Below, in pieces: positions 1-8,850 of a stretch of 64,000 nt of DNA (position 1 is its first letter; each line of letters opens with the position of its first letter). Made by a program: the position numbers and the translations under genes. The stretch covers positions 124,001 to 188,000 of the forward strand of contig LNED01000034.1 of the NCBI GenBank assembly GCA_001464915.1. The letters run 5' to 3'. This DNA is from Sphingomonadales bacterium Ga0077531. Lineage in GTDB: Bacteria; Pseudomonadota; Alphaproteobacteria; Sphingomonadales; Sphingomonadaceae. Under the pieces are notes generated by a model. It was given only the letters and a program-made list of their open reading frames with translations, was not told the origin of the DNA and made no database searches.

Positions 1-417
1 CTGCCGGGCGGCATTTTTGCAGGGTTCAAGACTGGCGAAGGTCTGGGTCAGGCGTTGGCCAGCGGGGACGTGTTCTTCAACCCCAGCGTCACTGAAACAT
101 TCGGCAATGTGACCTTGGAAGCAATGGCGAGCGGCCTGCCGGTGGTCGCCGCAGGGGCAACGGGCAGCGCAAGTCTGGTGGCAGAAGGCGTCACCGGGCG
201 GTTGGTGGTGCCGACGACCAAGGATGCCGACGCAGTGGCGTTTGCCGAAGCCATCGCGCCCTACTGCACCGACCCGGCCTTGCGCGCGGCCCACGGCGCA
301 GCGGGCGAAACGCGCGCGTGCGAATATAGCTGGGAAGCGATCAATCAGGTGGTGGCTGACACCTATGTGCGGCTGGTCAAAGATCGCCGCGCGTTGCAGG
401 CGGCCGAAGCCGCCTGA
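1..417 (+). CDS. Glycosyltransferase family 4 protein, C-terminal part (5' end cut by window)
   Basis: The frame is open from base 1 and ends in TGA at 415-417, giving about 138 codons of the C-terminal Rossmann domain of a GT-B retaining glycosyltransferase. The nucleotide-sugar binding signature is clear: NPSVTETFGNVTLEAMASG followed by LPVVA, with the E-x7-E glutamates of the GT4 family. These enzymes transfer a sugar from a nucleotide donor to lipid or glycan acceptors in the cytoplasm. The acceptor cannot be told from this fragment. Most of the gene lies upstream of the window, so neither the start nor operon membership can be judged. Confidence 0.88.
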   Translation: MPGGIFAGFKTGEGLGQALASGDVFFNPSVTETFGNVTLEAMASGLPVVAAGATGSASLVAEGVTGRLVVPTTKDADAVAFAEAIAPYCTDPALRAAHGAAGETRACEYSWEAINQVVADTYVRLVKDRRALQAAEAA

Positions 418-441
418 CGCTGTTTGCAAAGGGGGCGCAGG

Positions 442-894
442 CTACTTCAGCACCCCGGCCGCAGCCATCCGGCGGGCATAAAACAGCAGGAACAGCGTCA
501 CCGCCCAGATCGCCACGTCGAGCGCGGGTGCCTCCATGCTTTCCGGCACGTCGATCAGCACGTAGTTATAGACCGTGGTGCCGATCAGCCCCACCAGTGC
601 GACGACCATCGCTGCGACCGCGAAGCGCGACCGCAATAGCAGGAGCACCGACCCGGCAAACGCGCCCCACACGCCCAGCGCCCACAAGGCGACGGCCCAT
701 GCGGGGTAGCTGTCCATGAAGGCTATCTGTTCGGGGGTCATGCCCATTTCGGCCAGCATACCAAGCTCGGTTGTGACGTAGCTCATCACGCCCATCGCGT
801 TGAACAACAGCGTCAGCAGGCCGACCAGCCAAAGGTGCCACGGCGCTTTGGCCGGGCCGGATATCGTATCGATCACAGGCTTCCCCTCCCCCAT
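442..894 (-). CDS. Small four-helix membrane protein, function unknown
   Basis: A 150-residue protein with four hydrophobic segments: one just after the N-terminal leader, one after a charged loop (WAVALWALGVWG), one around VAAMVVALVGLIG, and one near the C terminus (IWAVTLFLLFYA). The ATG at 892-894 is chosen over a longer frame because AAGGAGG lies a few bases upstream. Similar small membrane proteins are common and unnamed in sphingomonads, and some databases call them sugar transporters without proof. It lies 80 bases downstream of the padR gene on the same strand, so it is a likely target or partner of that regulator. I do not assign a function. Confidence 0.72.
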   Translation of the reverse strand: MGEGKPVIDTISGPAKAPWHLWLVGLLTLLFNAMGVMSYVTTELGMLAEMGMTPEQIAFMDSYPAWAVALWALGVWGAFAGSVLLLLRSRFAVAAMVVALVGLIGTTVYNYVLIDVPESMEAPALDVAIWAVTLFLLFYARRMAAAGVLK

Positions 895-974
895 CCGGCC
901 CTCCTTTATCAGGAGCGACCCGAACGGGAGAGGAATACGCCTGTCTTGCACTTATCGCAATCGAGTTACGCCAG

Positions 975-1643
975 TCACAGCCGCTCGATACGCTTGGCCA
1001 TTTCGTCGATCATGTCGACGATTTCGTTGATTGTTGCCTCGTCCAGTTTGCCCGCTTTGGCGCGGTTCTTGAGCACGCTGCCGAGATTGCCCATCGCCCG
1101 GAACACATCGTGCGAGCGGACCGTGCTGGTGCGCTCCCCATGACGGCCGAGCCGCTTCATCAGCTCAGCGACTTCAGCCTTGCGTTCCTCCAACTCGGCC
1201 TCGCCCTGCGGGGTGACCGTGTAGGGCTTTTTCGAACCTTCGGCGTCGGCCTCAGCAATCGCGCCTTCGTCTTCAAGCAGTTGCAGCGTCGGATAGACCG
1301 CGCCGGGGCTGGGAGCGTAACCGCCGCCGGTCATTTCCTCGATGCCCTTGATCAGCTCGTACCCGTGCGAGGGGTTTTCGGCGATCAGCGCTAGCAGCGC
1401 GAGCCGGAGTTCACCCTGCGCAAACATCCGCCCACGGCGTTGACGTCGGCCGGGGCCGCGGAAACCTTCAGCGCCCTCTTCGGCACCCTCGCCCGCGTCT
1501 TCGCTGTCCCAGCGCCATTTGGCCTTGAAGCCGGGGCCGAAATTTCCAGCGCCCATGTTGCCGGCGTTGCTCATCGCCATCATCGCAATTGCTTCGCCAA
1601 GCTTGTCCCAGCCGTTGCCGCGTCCATATTTGTTCCAGGTCAT
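975..1643 (-). CDS. PadR-family transcriptional regulator
   Basis: A 222-residue protein. The first ~70 residues are rich in Gly, Met and acidic residues. A PadR winged-helix domain follows, recognised by LALLALIAENPSHGYELIKGIEEMTGG and the PSPGAVYPTLQLLEDEG recognition-helix region, then a C-terminal helical dimerisation arm (DMIDEMAKRIERL). PadR proteins are usually ligand-responsive repressors that control themselves and a neighbouring membrane or efflux gene. The start at ATG 1641-1643 is supported by GGAGG about 8 bases upstream; a longer frame to 1727 has no such support. A perfect 12-base palindrome lies 32 bases upstream, and a membrane-protein gene follows on the same strand. The ligand is unknown. 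Confidence 0.86.
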   Translation of the reverse strand: MTWNKYGRGNGWDKLGEAIAMMAMSNAGNMGAGNFGPGFKAKWRWDSEDAGEGAEEGAEGFRGPGRRQRRGRMFAQGELRLALLALIAENPSHGYELIKGIEEMTGGGYAPSPGAVYPTLQLLEDEGAIAEADAEGSKKPYTVTPQGEAELEERKAEVAELMKRLGRHGERTSTVRSHDVFRAMGNLGSVLKNRAKAGKLDEATINEIVDMIDEMAKRIERL

Positions 1644-1674
1644 GTCGCATTCCTCCATGCGTTGTGATGTATCC

Positions 1675-1686
1675 AAGATATATCTT
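1675..1686. promoter_or_regulatory. Candidate PadR operator, palindrome AAGATATATCTT
   Basis: AAGATATATCTT is a perfect 12-base palindrome in the 115-base gap between padR (minus) and rarA (plus). It sits where the minus-strand -10 region of padR would be expected, with TTGTTA about one spacer length upstream. Autoregulation through such palindromes is common for PadR proteins. The assignment is inferred from position and symmetry only. Confidence 0.4.
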
Positions 1687-1758
1687 AGACCTATCATAAC
1701 AAGGGGTGCGCCGCTCGGCGGTTCCATTTTCCGCCGACTGGCCTATCACGCCCGATGA

Positions 1759-3072
1759 ATGACTGATCTGTTCGGACAAGCTGCAACACCGCCCCAACCC
1801 GGCGCGCCCGATGCTGATGCGCCGTTGGCGGATCGGCTGCGCCCGGCGAGCCTTGCCGAGGTGGTGGGGCAGGAACATCTGACCGGCCCAGAAGGCGCGA
1901 TTGGGCGGATGGTCGCCGCGGGGCGGCTTTCCAGCATGATCTTGTGGGGGCCGCCCGGCACCGGCAAAACCTCGATCGCGCGCCTGCTCGCTGACGCCGT
2001 GGGGATGCGCTATGTCGCGATCAGCGCGGTGTTTTCCGGCGTGGCGGACTTGAAGAAAGCCTTTGCCGAGGCTGAGAAAATGGCCGGTGCGGGGCGCAAG
2101 ACGCTGTTATTCGTGGACGAGATCCACCGCTTCAACCGCGCGCAGCAGGACGGGTTTCTCCCCTATGTCGAACGCGGGGTGGTGACGCTGGTCGGCGCGA
2201 CGACCGAGAACCCGAGCTTCGCGCTCAACGCCGCGCTGCTCAGCCGCGCGCAGGTGCTGGTCCTGAACCGGCTAGGCGAAGACGCGCTCGATGCTTTGCT
2301 GGTGAAGGCCGAGGCGCGGGAAGGGCCCCTCCCCCTCACCGCCGAAGCGCGCACCGCGTTGATCGCGCAGGCCGATGGCGACGGGCGATTTCTGCTGGGT
2401 CAGGCCGAAACGCTTTATGCAGCGGGCCTCGCGCAGCCGCTCGACCCGGCGGCGCTCGGCAGCTTCTTGCAACGCCGCGTGGCCGTGTACGACAAGGACC
2501 GCGACGGGCATTACAACCTCATCTCCGCGCTGCACAAAGCCGTGCGCGGTTCAGATCCGCAGGCTGCGCTCTATTACCTCGCACGGATGCTGACGGCGGG
2601 GGAAGAACCGCTGTTCCTCGCGCGGCGGCTGGTGCGGATGGCGGTGGAGGACATTGGCCTGGCCGATCCGCACGCCCTGCCGCAGTGCATGGCGGCGATG
2701 GAGGCGTATCGCTTCCTCGGCAGCCCTGAAGGCGAATTGGCGCTGGCGCAGGCGTGCCTGTATCTGGCCACCGCGCCCAAATCGAACGCGGTCTATCTGG
2801 CGCAAAAAGCCGCGTGGAAATCAGCGAAAGACACCGGCAGCCTGATGCCGCCGATGAACATCGTCAACCCGGCGACCGGGCTGATGGAAAGCCTCGGCTA
2901 TGGCAAGGGCTACACCTATGATCACGACACGCCCGAAGGCTTTTCGGGCGATGATTACTGGCCCGAAGAGATGGAACCGCAGACGTTCTACACGCCCGTA
3001 GAGCGCGGCTTTGAGCGTGAGGTGAAGAAGCGCCTCGAATACTGGGACAAGCTGCGGGCCGAGCGGGGGTGA
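1759..3072 (+). CDS. rarA: Replication-associated recombination protein RarA (AAA+ ATPase)
   Basis: A 437-residue AAA+ ATPase of the RarA/MgsA/WRNIP1 family, which acts at stalled replication forks. The Walker A motif GPPGTGKT is at residues 64-71, the Walker B motif LLFVDEIHRF ends near residue 124, and sensor 1 (LVGATTENPSF) follows. The C-terminal part carries the family's tetramerisation region (DGHYNLISALHKAVRGSDPQ) and the conserved end GYGKGYTYDHD. Full length is typical. The ATG at 1759 begins MTDLFGQ. The downstream DUF429-like gene overlaps the stop by four bases (GTGA), so the two are probably translated together. Confidence 0.96.
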   Translation: MTDLFGQAATPPQPGAPDADAPLADRLRPASLAEVVGQEHLTGPEGAIGRMVAAGRLSSMILWGPPGTGKTSIARLLADAVGMRYVAISAVFSGVADLKKAFAEAEKMAGAGRKTLLFVDEIHRFNRAQQDGFLPYVERGVVTLVGATTENPSFALNAALLSRAQVLVLNRLGEDALDALLVKAEAREGPLPLTAEARTALIAQADGDGRFLLGQAETLYAAGLAQPLDPAALGSFLQRRVAVYDKDRDGHYNLISALHKAVRGSDPQAALYYLARMLTAGEEPLFLARRLVRMAVEDIGLADPHALPQCMAAMEAYRFLGSPEGELALAQACLYLATAPKSNAVYLAQKAAWKSAKDTGSLMPPMNIVNPATGLMESLGYGKGYTYDHDTPEGFSGDDYWPEEMEPQTFYTPVERGFEREVKKRLEYWDKLRAERG

Positions 3073-3953
3073 CCCGCTTCTCCCACTTCCTCGCGGTCGA
3101 CTGGTCGGGCGCGAAGGGCGCGCGGCAGAAGGGGATCGCGCTGGCTCTTGCGGGCGCAGACGGCGGGCCGCCGGTGCTGCTCCCACCGCCCGATCCTAAG
3201 GGCTGGGCGCGCAGCGAAGTGCTGGCGATATTGCGGGCTTTGAAGGGGCCGACGCTGGTCGGGCTCGATCTCGGCATCAGCCTTCCCTTTGCGGATGTCG
3301 GCGCGTTCTTTCCCGAGTGGGACGCCTCACCCGGCGATGCCAAGTCGCTGTGGGCGTTGATCGACCGCCTGTGCGCCGCTGACCCCAATCTTGAGGCAGG
3401 CGGGTTCGTCACCCACGAACAGGCCTCGCGCTATTTCCGCCACGGCAAGGATGATGAGGGCGACCGCTTCCTGCTCCCCGGCGCGGCGACCCGCGAAGGC
3501 CGGTTCCGCGTCGCCGAGGCGGCGCAGCGCGGCCAAGGCGTACGGCCGGTCAGCAATTTCAACCTCGTCGGCGCGGCGCAGGTCGGCAAGTCGAGCCTGA
3601 CCGGGATGCGGATGCTCCACCGATTGGACGGCAAAGTGCCGGTGTGGCCGGTCGATCCCCTGCCCGAAAGCGGATCGGTGGTGACCGAAATCTACACGTC
3701 AGTCGCGGCGCGATTGGGCGGAGTGACAGGCGCGGCGACGAAAATCCGCAGCTATGAGGCGTTGAATGATGCGCTCGATCTGCTTGGTTCGGCTCCGGTC
3801 AGAGGCACGGGCGCGATTGACGATCACTCGTCCGATGCACTGCTGACGGCTGCATGGTTGCGCCGCGTCCACGGCCGGCGTGACCTGTGGCACCCGCCAA
3901 GCCTCACAGATGCGGTGGCACGCACCGAAGGCTGGACTTTCGGCGCAGTTTGA
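3069..3953 (+). CDS. DUF429-like predicted nuclease of RNase H fold
   Basis: A 294-residue protein starting at a GTG that overlaps the rarA stop by four bases. The N terminus FLAVDWSGAKG and the later LVGLDLGISLPFAD look like the first acidic strands of an RNase H-like fold. A C-terminal DDHSSDALLTAAWLRR could provide further acidic catalytic residues. This pattern resembles the DUF429 group of predicted nucleases. Function is unproven; coupling to rarA suggests, without proof, a role in DNA or RNA metabolism. Confidence 0.62.
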   Translation: MTRFSHFLAVDWSGAKGARQKGIALALAGADGGPPVLLPPPDPKGWARSEVLAILRALKGPTLVGLDLGISLPFADVGAFFPEWDASPGDAKSLWALIDRLCAADPNLEAGGFVTHEQASRYFRHGKDDEGDRFLLPGAATREGRFRVAEAAQRGQGVRPVSNFNLVGAAQVGKSSLTGMRMLHRLDGKVPVWPVDPLPESGSVVTEIYTSVAARLGGVTGAATKIRSYEALNDALDLLGSAPVRGTGAIDDHSSDALLTAAWLRRVHGRRDLWHPPSLTDAVARTEGWTFGAV

Positions 3954-3975
3954 GACTAATGCGCGGCCACGGTAA

Positions 3976-4051
<76 letters not shown>

Positions 4052-4056
4052 GTCTT

Positions 4057-4092
4057 GACGAGAGAAAATCATCCGGGGGATGATTTTCCGTC
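4057..4092. terminator. Strong inverted repeat after tRNA-Thr, likely bidirectional terminator
   Basis: GAAAATCATCC (4064-4074) and GGATGATTTTC (4078-4088) form an 11-bp perfect stem with loop GGG. An outer GACG/CGTC pair (4057-4060 and 4089-4092) extends it across a three-base bulge. It lies between the 3' end of tRNA-Thr and the 3' end of convergent accA. The A-run on one arm gives a T-run on the other strand, so it could stop transcription from both sides. Confidence 0.6.
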
Positions 4093-4123
4093 AAAACTCC
4101 CAAGCGAAGCGCAGGGCCGCGCG

Positions 4124-5050
4124 TCACCCAAGCTTGAGGAAAAATTCCTCGCGCTCGCGCCTTAATTCCGCTGGCGTCAGCGCTGCCAGCCCGTCCAGTT
4201 CGCTGCGTAGCGCCAGCGTCAGCCGCTTGACCATTTCGTCCGGATCGCGGTGCGCGCCGCCCTTGGGCTCGTAGACGATGCGGTGGATCACGCCCAGCTT
4301 CACCAAATCCGTCGCCGTCACCCGCATCGCTTCGGCCGCGTCCGGCGCCTGCGCGGCGCTGCGCCACAGGATTGACGCGCAGCCTTCGGGCGAGATCACC
4401 GAATAGACCGCGTGTTCGCACATCAGCACGCGGTTCGCCGCCGCCAGCGCGACAGCGCCGCCCGAACCACCTTCGCCGATGATCACCGCAATCAGCGGCA
4501 CACCAAGGCCAAGGCACGCCTCGGTCGAACGGGCGATGGCTTCGGCCTGTCCACGCGCTTCGGCATCGACGCCGGGGAAGGCGCCGGGGGTATCGACCAG
4601 CGTCACCACCGGCAGGCCGAAACGGTCGGCCAGTTCCATCATCCGGATCGCCTTGCGGTAACCTTCGGGCCGGGCCATGCCGAAATTGTGGTGGATGCGC
4701 GCGGTCGTATCCTCGCCCTTCACATGGCCGATCACCATAACCCGGCGGCCTTCGAACCGGGCGAAACCGCCGATGATAGCAGCGTCTTCACCGAACACGC
4801 GGTCGCCCGCCAGCGCCAGGAAGTCGGTGAACAGCCCCGCCACCAGTCGCTCGAACCGCGGACGCTGCGGATGGCGGGCCACCAGCGTGCGCTGCCACGG
4901 GGTGAGCCGCGCATAGGTGTCCGCCAACAAGCGATCGGCCCGCTCCGCTAGCATCCGCGCTTCCTCGGTGCCTTCGGGCAATGCGGATAGTTCGGCGACG
5001 TGCTTGTCGAGCGCCTCGATCGGCTTTTCGAACGGCAAGTACTGGATCAT
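4124..5050 (-). CDS. accA: Acetyl-CoA carboxylase carboxyltransferase subunit alpha
   Basis: A 308-residue protein that, with AccD, moves the carboxyl group from biotin-BCCP to acetyl-CoA to give malonyl-CoA. The crotonase-type carboxyltransferase core is present: GHVKGEDTTARIHHNFGMARPEG is split here as GHVKGEDT and NFGMARPEGYRKA, followed by LVDTPGAFPG, IGEGGSGGA and ISPEGCASILW. The length suits the family (about 315). The ATG at 5048-5050 has GAGG six bases upstream, overlapping the stop of mcr, and only 10 bases separate the two genes. AccA makes the substrate of Mcr, so this is a meaningful operon neighbour as well as a housekeeping gene of fatty acid synthesis. The other ACC subunits are not in the window. 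Confidence 0.97.
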   Translation of the reverse strand: MIQYLPFEKPIEALDKHVAELSALPEGTEEARMLAERADRLLADTYARLTPWQRTLVARHPQRPRFERLVAGLFTDFLALAGDRVFGEDAAIIGGFARFEGRRVMVIGHVKGEDTTARIHHNFGMARPEGYRKAIRMMELADRFGLPVVTLVDTPGAFPGVDAEARGQAEAIARSTEACLGLGVPLIAVIIGEGGSGGAVALAAANRVLMCEHAVYSVISPEGCASILWRSAAQAPDAAEAMRVTATDLVKLGVIHRIVYEPKGGAHRDPDEMVKRLTLALRSELDGLAALTPAELRREREEFFLKLG

Positions 5051-5060
5051 GCAGAGAGCC

Positions 5061-8000
5061 TCACACCGTCATCGACATGCCGCGATAGATTCGCGCGCGG
5101 TAGCGCGAATCCTCCGCGTCAGGCAGCGGCGCGCCAACCAGCAGCACCGCGCGGGCAAAGCGGCGGACTTCCTCCAGATGCTCGTCAAGATCGCGCGGTT
5201 CTTCCGATTGCACCCGGCGGGTCAGGTTGATCTGGTTGACCGGCACATCATGCACCAGCCGCTCGTTTTCGACCGCTAAGGTGGCCGTGAACGCGTGGAG
5301 CGTGGTCTTGATGAAGTTCGCCAGCGCAAACGCCGGGCTGCGGTCTCCCATCGGCACATCGGGCGATGTCAGCACCAACTGGCAATCATCATAAAGCGAT
5401 GCGCGCCGCGCGATGCGGAAATGGTGGGTGAGGTTGTCGGCCACCACTTGTCGGAATTCGGTCGGGGTGAGCGGATCGGCGGCATCGAACAGCTTGCCCG
5501 GCAGCGCGGCGAACGGGGTGGAGAGGATCGTGGTCGGCTTGCCCCATTGCACGATCGCCGCGTCCATCGCCGCCTCGACATCGTCTCCCGCCACCAGAGA
5601 GGTCAGCGCATTAGCCGTGTCGCCTTCCAGCTGCGCCTTGATCGCTGCAAAGCCTTCGCCTGTGCGGCTGATCAGAACCACGCGGGCGACATGGCAATCC
5701 TCGATGAAAGCGCGCGCGGTTTCGGCGAGGTAATCCACCAGATGCTCGCCGATGATCCATACGGTCTTGCCGCGCATCTGGTCGAGCCGTTCCTGCTTGG
5801 GACTGCCGAACAGCTCGCGCTCGGTGGTGGAGCGTTCCACGGAGAGCCCGCCTGAAGGCATGAAGGTTTCGCCCGAAACGGCGCGGTCGGCGAGGAAGAA
5901 CACCGTCGCCTGCGCCACATCAATCTCGGTCGGCATCTTGCCGAGGTAGAGTTTGGACAGCACCCCACTGCCAACCTTCTTGGCCTCTACCGCGATTTTG
6001 TCGGCGGGCAGGAAGGGGGTGCCCTCCGGCGGCGCACGCATCAGCCAGTCGGCGTCAGCCTCAGGCGTGGCGGGGCGATCAGCCCATTCGGGCGCGTCGA
6101 GGAAATAACCGCCCTGCCGCAGCCGCCCGATCAACGCAGCGGCGATTGTCGGGGTCAGCAGGTATTGATCCCAGGTGCACTCCCCGTCGCCTTCGCGTGC
6201 GCAGGCCAGCGCCAACTCGCGCAATTCGTGCGGGTTGTTGGTGTCGTGGCTCATCTTGACGGTATCGTTGCGCGCCAGCCGTGCCAGCAGCGCCTCAACC
6301 CGCACCCCGCGCCGCAGCGCCTTGATGCTGGCGGCGTGAACCGCGTTCAGGCGTTTGTTTTCAAGGATCAGCTTACCGCGCCGCTCGAACAACCCCGGCT
6401 TGCCGCCGGTGCCCGACAGGCGGTCGCCATCGACCGGGCCGGGCGCAATCGCATTGAACTGCACTTCGGGGCCGAGATAGCGGGCCATGCTTTCGACCAT
6501 CGCTCGCTGCCCGGATTTGCTGACGGCGTAATCGGCGCGGTTGGGATAGGCGACCGCGAGGTATTTCTCGCCGCCGAAGTAGGACGAGACGTTGAGGATG
6601 TAGCCCGAGCCCTGCGCTTTCATCAGCGGGGCGACGTGGTGCATCAGGAAGTAATTCGACACCAGGTTCGCATCGAGCGTGTAGTTCCAGGCGTCGACCC
6701 CCATGTCGACCACCATATCCTCCGCGCCTGCAACGCCCGCGTTGTTGATGAGGTAATCGATCCGCCCGAAGGCCTTGAGCGTCGCATCAACCGCGCCTTT
6801 GAGGCTGTCGAAATTGCTGACATCAACATTGGCAAGCGTCTGTACACGGCGCTCGACCCCGGAAAAGCCGATGTCTTCCAGCTCGGAAACGATCCGCGCG
6901 CGTGCCACCGCGAGTTCGCTTTCGCGGCGGGCGACCATCATCACCTTGCCGCCTGCCAGCGCAAGCAGTCGCGCGACCTGACCGCCAATCCCGGCCGAAC
7001 CCCCGGTGATCAGCGCCACCTTGCCAAGGTGCAATCCGGTGATGTTTTCGGAGAACCCCGGCATCGCCTTGCGCGCGCCCGTCGCCTCACCAATGTTGCC
7101 GGGGACGTAGAGTGTGATTTCACCGAGCTTGCTTTCTTTCAGCAAAATCCGCGCGGCGTGACCGGCGGTGAAGCGAATGTTTTCCGCCTCGGTATTGGTG
7201 AAGCGCACGATCTGATTGCCCCACTCGGCCTGACGGCGGCGGCCATGCGCGGTGTCGATCGCGGATTCGTCGCGCCAGATGCGGATCAGCTGTTCGGTCG
7301 CCGCGCGCAGGATGTGGGCGTAGATATCGCCCTTGCCGTCGCTCGCATGGCTGACGAACACAAAACGCGGCGGTTGCAGCAGGTTGTCGTGGCGCTTCCA
7401 ATAGCGGCTCATGGTGCGAGCCAGCGCCATGCTACCCGCCAGTTCGGCGTCCATCAGCGCCTCGATCACGCTGTCGTCTGCCTCGGTCAGCGCGCCGGTC
7501 AGCTCGCCCGCGCCAAGCATCGGCAGGAACAATGCGCCGCTGATCGGCGTGCCGCCTTTGCTGTAATCCTCCAGCGCGACCTCCATCGCGGCGGGGTCTT
7601 TGCGGTTGAAGCGGATGATGGTGAGATCACCTTCAACCCCCATCGCCTTGCAGCGCTTTTCGGCGATGGCCACATCAGCCTGACGCGGCAGGCCGAGCAC
7701 GACGGCAGCTCCGCAGGCCAGCTGCACCTGCGCGATTTCGAGCGCCTCTTCGAAGTTGTCACCCGCTGCGATCAGCACGGCGAGCCCGGTGCCGTCCATC
7801 GAGCGCATGGTGGGCCGCGCCAGATAGGTCGCGCGCTCTTCCTTGCGCACGGTCATACCGTGGGTGACTTCGAAATCGTGGCCATTGTAAGCGGCGGATT
7901 CGTCGCTGCCGAGGAACACGCAGGTGGTGGCAATGTCGGTGGGTGTCGGGAACGTCTTGGCCTTGGCATTGCCGCCGGTCGCGCGTTCCAGACTCATCAT

Positions 8001-8744
8001 GTCGAAGAATTGGCTCGCCGTAGTGCCTGCCGCGTCTCCGCGTGCGGTATCCATCGTGGCGAACACGGTGCGGATGCGTTCGCTTTCAATCGGGCCGGGG
8101 TAGACGAGGTTGACGCGGATGCCGCGTCCGCCGAGTTCGAGCGAGAGTTCGCGGCTCCACGCGTTCATCGCAGCCTTGGGGACGACATAGGCGGCGCGTG
8201 CGTAGTATGGCGTGCGGCTGAAGATGGTCGACACGTTGATGATCGACCCGCCTTCGGGGATATGCGGCGCAGCGGCGCGGGCGACGTTGAAGGCGACGCC
8301 AAAGATATTGCGCAGCGCATCGCCCACGGTTTCGCTGTCGGTGCTGCCCTTTTTTTGGAGCGCGGCGAGTTCCTCGGCGGAGAGCGGCAGGTTCTCAATC
8401 GGCTGCTTCGGCCCGGCGCTTCCGGCGTTGTTCACCAGAATGTCGATCCGCCCGAACTTGGCGACCACTTCGGCCATCGCGGCGCGGACCGATGCAATGT
8501 CGCCGCCATCGAGCGCCACGGTGGCGAGGCGTGCAGGATCGGCCCCGGTTGCCTTGAGCAGCGCATCAGCCGCCGCTTGCGTGCGGTCAGGCGTGCGGCC
8601 CGTCATCACGACCGTGGCCCCTTCGGCCAGATAGTGCGTGACGATATGCCCGCCCAGATTGCCCGCTGCGCCGGTGACGACAGCGATCTTGCCCGCCAGA
8701 CGGCCGGTGGTGGTTTCTGCGGACACAGCTTTCAGTTTGGCCAC
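5061..8744 (-). CDS. mcr: Bifunctional NADPH-dependent malonyl-CoA reductase
   Basis: A 1227-residue fusion of the Chloroflexus type (about 1220). The N-terminal half has a canonical SDR domain with TGAAGNLGGH near residue 24, VNNAG near 104 and catalytic Y186-x3-K190. It is followed by a degenerate SDR-like part (about 320-560). The C-terminal half has GGSAGIGG at 581-588, INNAG at 666-670, S720 and Y739-x3-K743, then a second degenerate SDR-like part from about 980. In the known enzymes the C-terminal half reduces malonyl-CoA to malonate semialdehyde and the N-terminal half reduces that to 3-hydroxypropionate, using NADPH. The GTG start is supported by AGGAGAG eight bases upstream. It lies between pcs (106-base gap) and accA (10-base gap), all on one strand. 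Confidence 0.95.
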   Translation of the reverse strand: MAKLKAVSAETTTGRLAGKIAVVTGAAGNLGGHIVTHYLAEGATVVMTGRTPDRTQAAADALLKATGADPARLATVALDGGDIASVRAAMAEVVAKFGRIDILVNNAGSAGPKQPIENLPLSAEELAALQKKGSTDSETVGDALRNIFGVAFNVARAAAPHIPEGGSIINVSTIFSRTPYYARAAYVVPKAAMNAWSRELSLELGGRGIRVNLVYPGPIESERIRTVFATMDTARGDAAGTTASQFFDMMSLERATGGNAKAKTFPTPTDIATTCVFLGSDESAAYNGHDFEVTHGMTVRKEERATYLARPTMRSMDGTGLAVLIAAGDNFEEALEIAQVQLACGAAVVLGLPRQADVAIAEKRCKAMGVEGDLTIIRFNRKDPAAMEVALEDYSKGGTPISGALFLPMLGAGELTGALTEADDSVIEALMDAELAGSMALARTMSRYWKRHDNLLQPPRFVFVSHASDGKGDIYAHILRAATEQLIRIWRDESAIDTAHGRRRQAEWGNQIVRFTNTEAENIRFTAGHAARILLKESKLGEITLYVPGNIGEATGARKAMPGFSENITGLHLGKVALITGGSAGIGGQVARLLALAGGKVMMVARRESELAVARARIVSELEDIGFSGVERRVQTLANVDVSNFDSLKGAVDATLKAFGRIDYLINNAGVAGAEDMVVDMGVDAWNYTLDANLVSNYFLMHHVAPLMKAQGSGYILNVSSYFGGEKYLAVAYPNRADYAVSKSGQRAMVESMARYLGPEVQFNAIAPGPVDGDRLSGTGGKPGLFERRGKLILENKRLNAVHAASIKALRRGVRVEALLARLARNDTVKMSHDTNNPHELRELALACAREGDGECTWDQYLLTPTIAAALIGRLRQGGYFLDAPEWADRPATPEADADWLMRAPPEGTPFLPADKIAVEAKKVGSGVLSKLYLGKMPTEIDVAQATVFFLADRAVSGETFMPSGGLSVERSTTERELFGSPKQERLDQMRGKTVWIIGEHLVDYLAETARAFIEDCHVARVVLISRTGEGFAAIKAQLEGDTANALTSLVAGDDVEAAMDAAIVQWGKPTTILSTPFAALPGKLFDAADPLTPTEFRQVVADNLTHHFRIARRASLYDDCQLVLTSPDVPMGDRSPAFALANFIKTTLHAFTATLAVENERLVHDVPVNQINLTRRVQSEEPRDLDEHLEEVRRFARAVLLVGAPLPDAEDSRYRARIYRGMSMTV

Positions 8745-8850
8745 GAAGCACTCTCCTCATAAAATTACATTACAAGCGCCGCTGGCTTGCTGGATCGTTC
8801 AATCTCTGGGGAGGAGAGCGAAGAACGTTTCAATTATTGCAACGCGCGGG

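Noticed and set aside
6165-8762. An 865-codon open frame on the plus strand opposite mcr.
   Set aside because: It is exactly antisense to a well-supported mcr frame. Its translation is rich in Arg, His and Gly and has no domain. Long antisense frames are expected in high-GC coding DNA.
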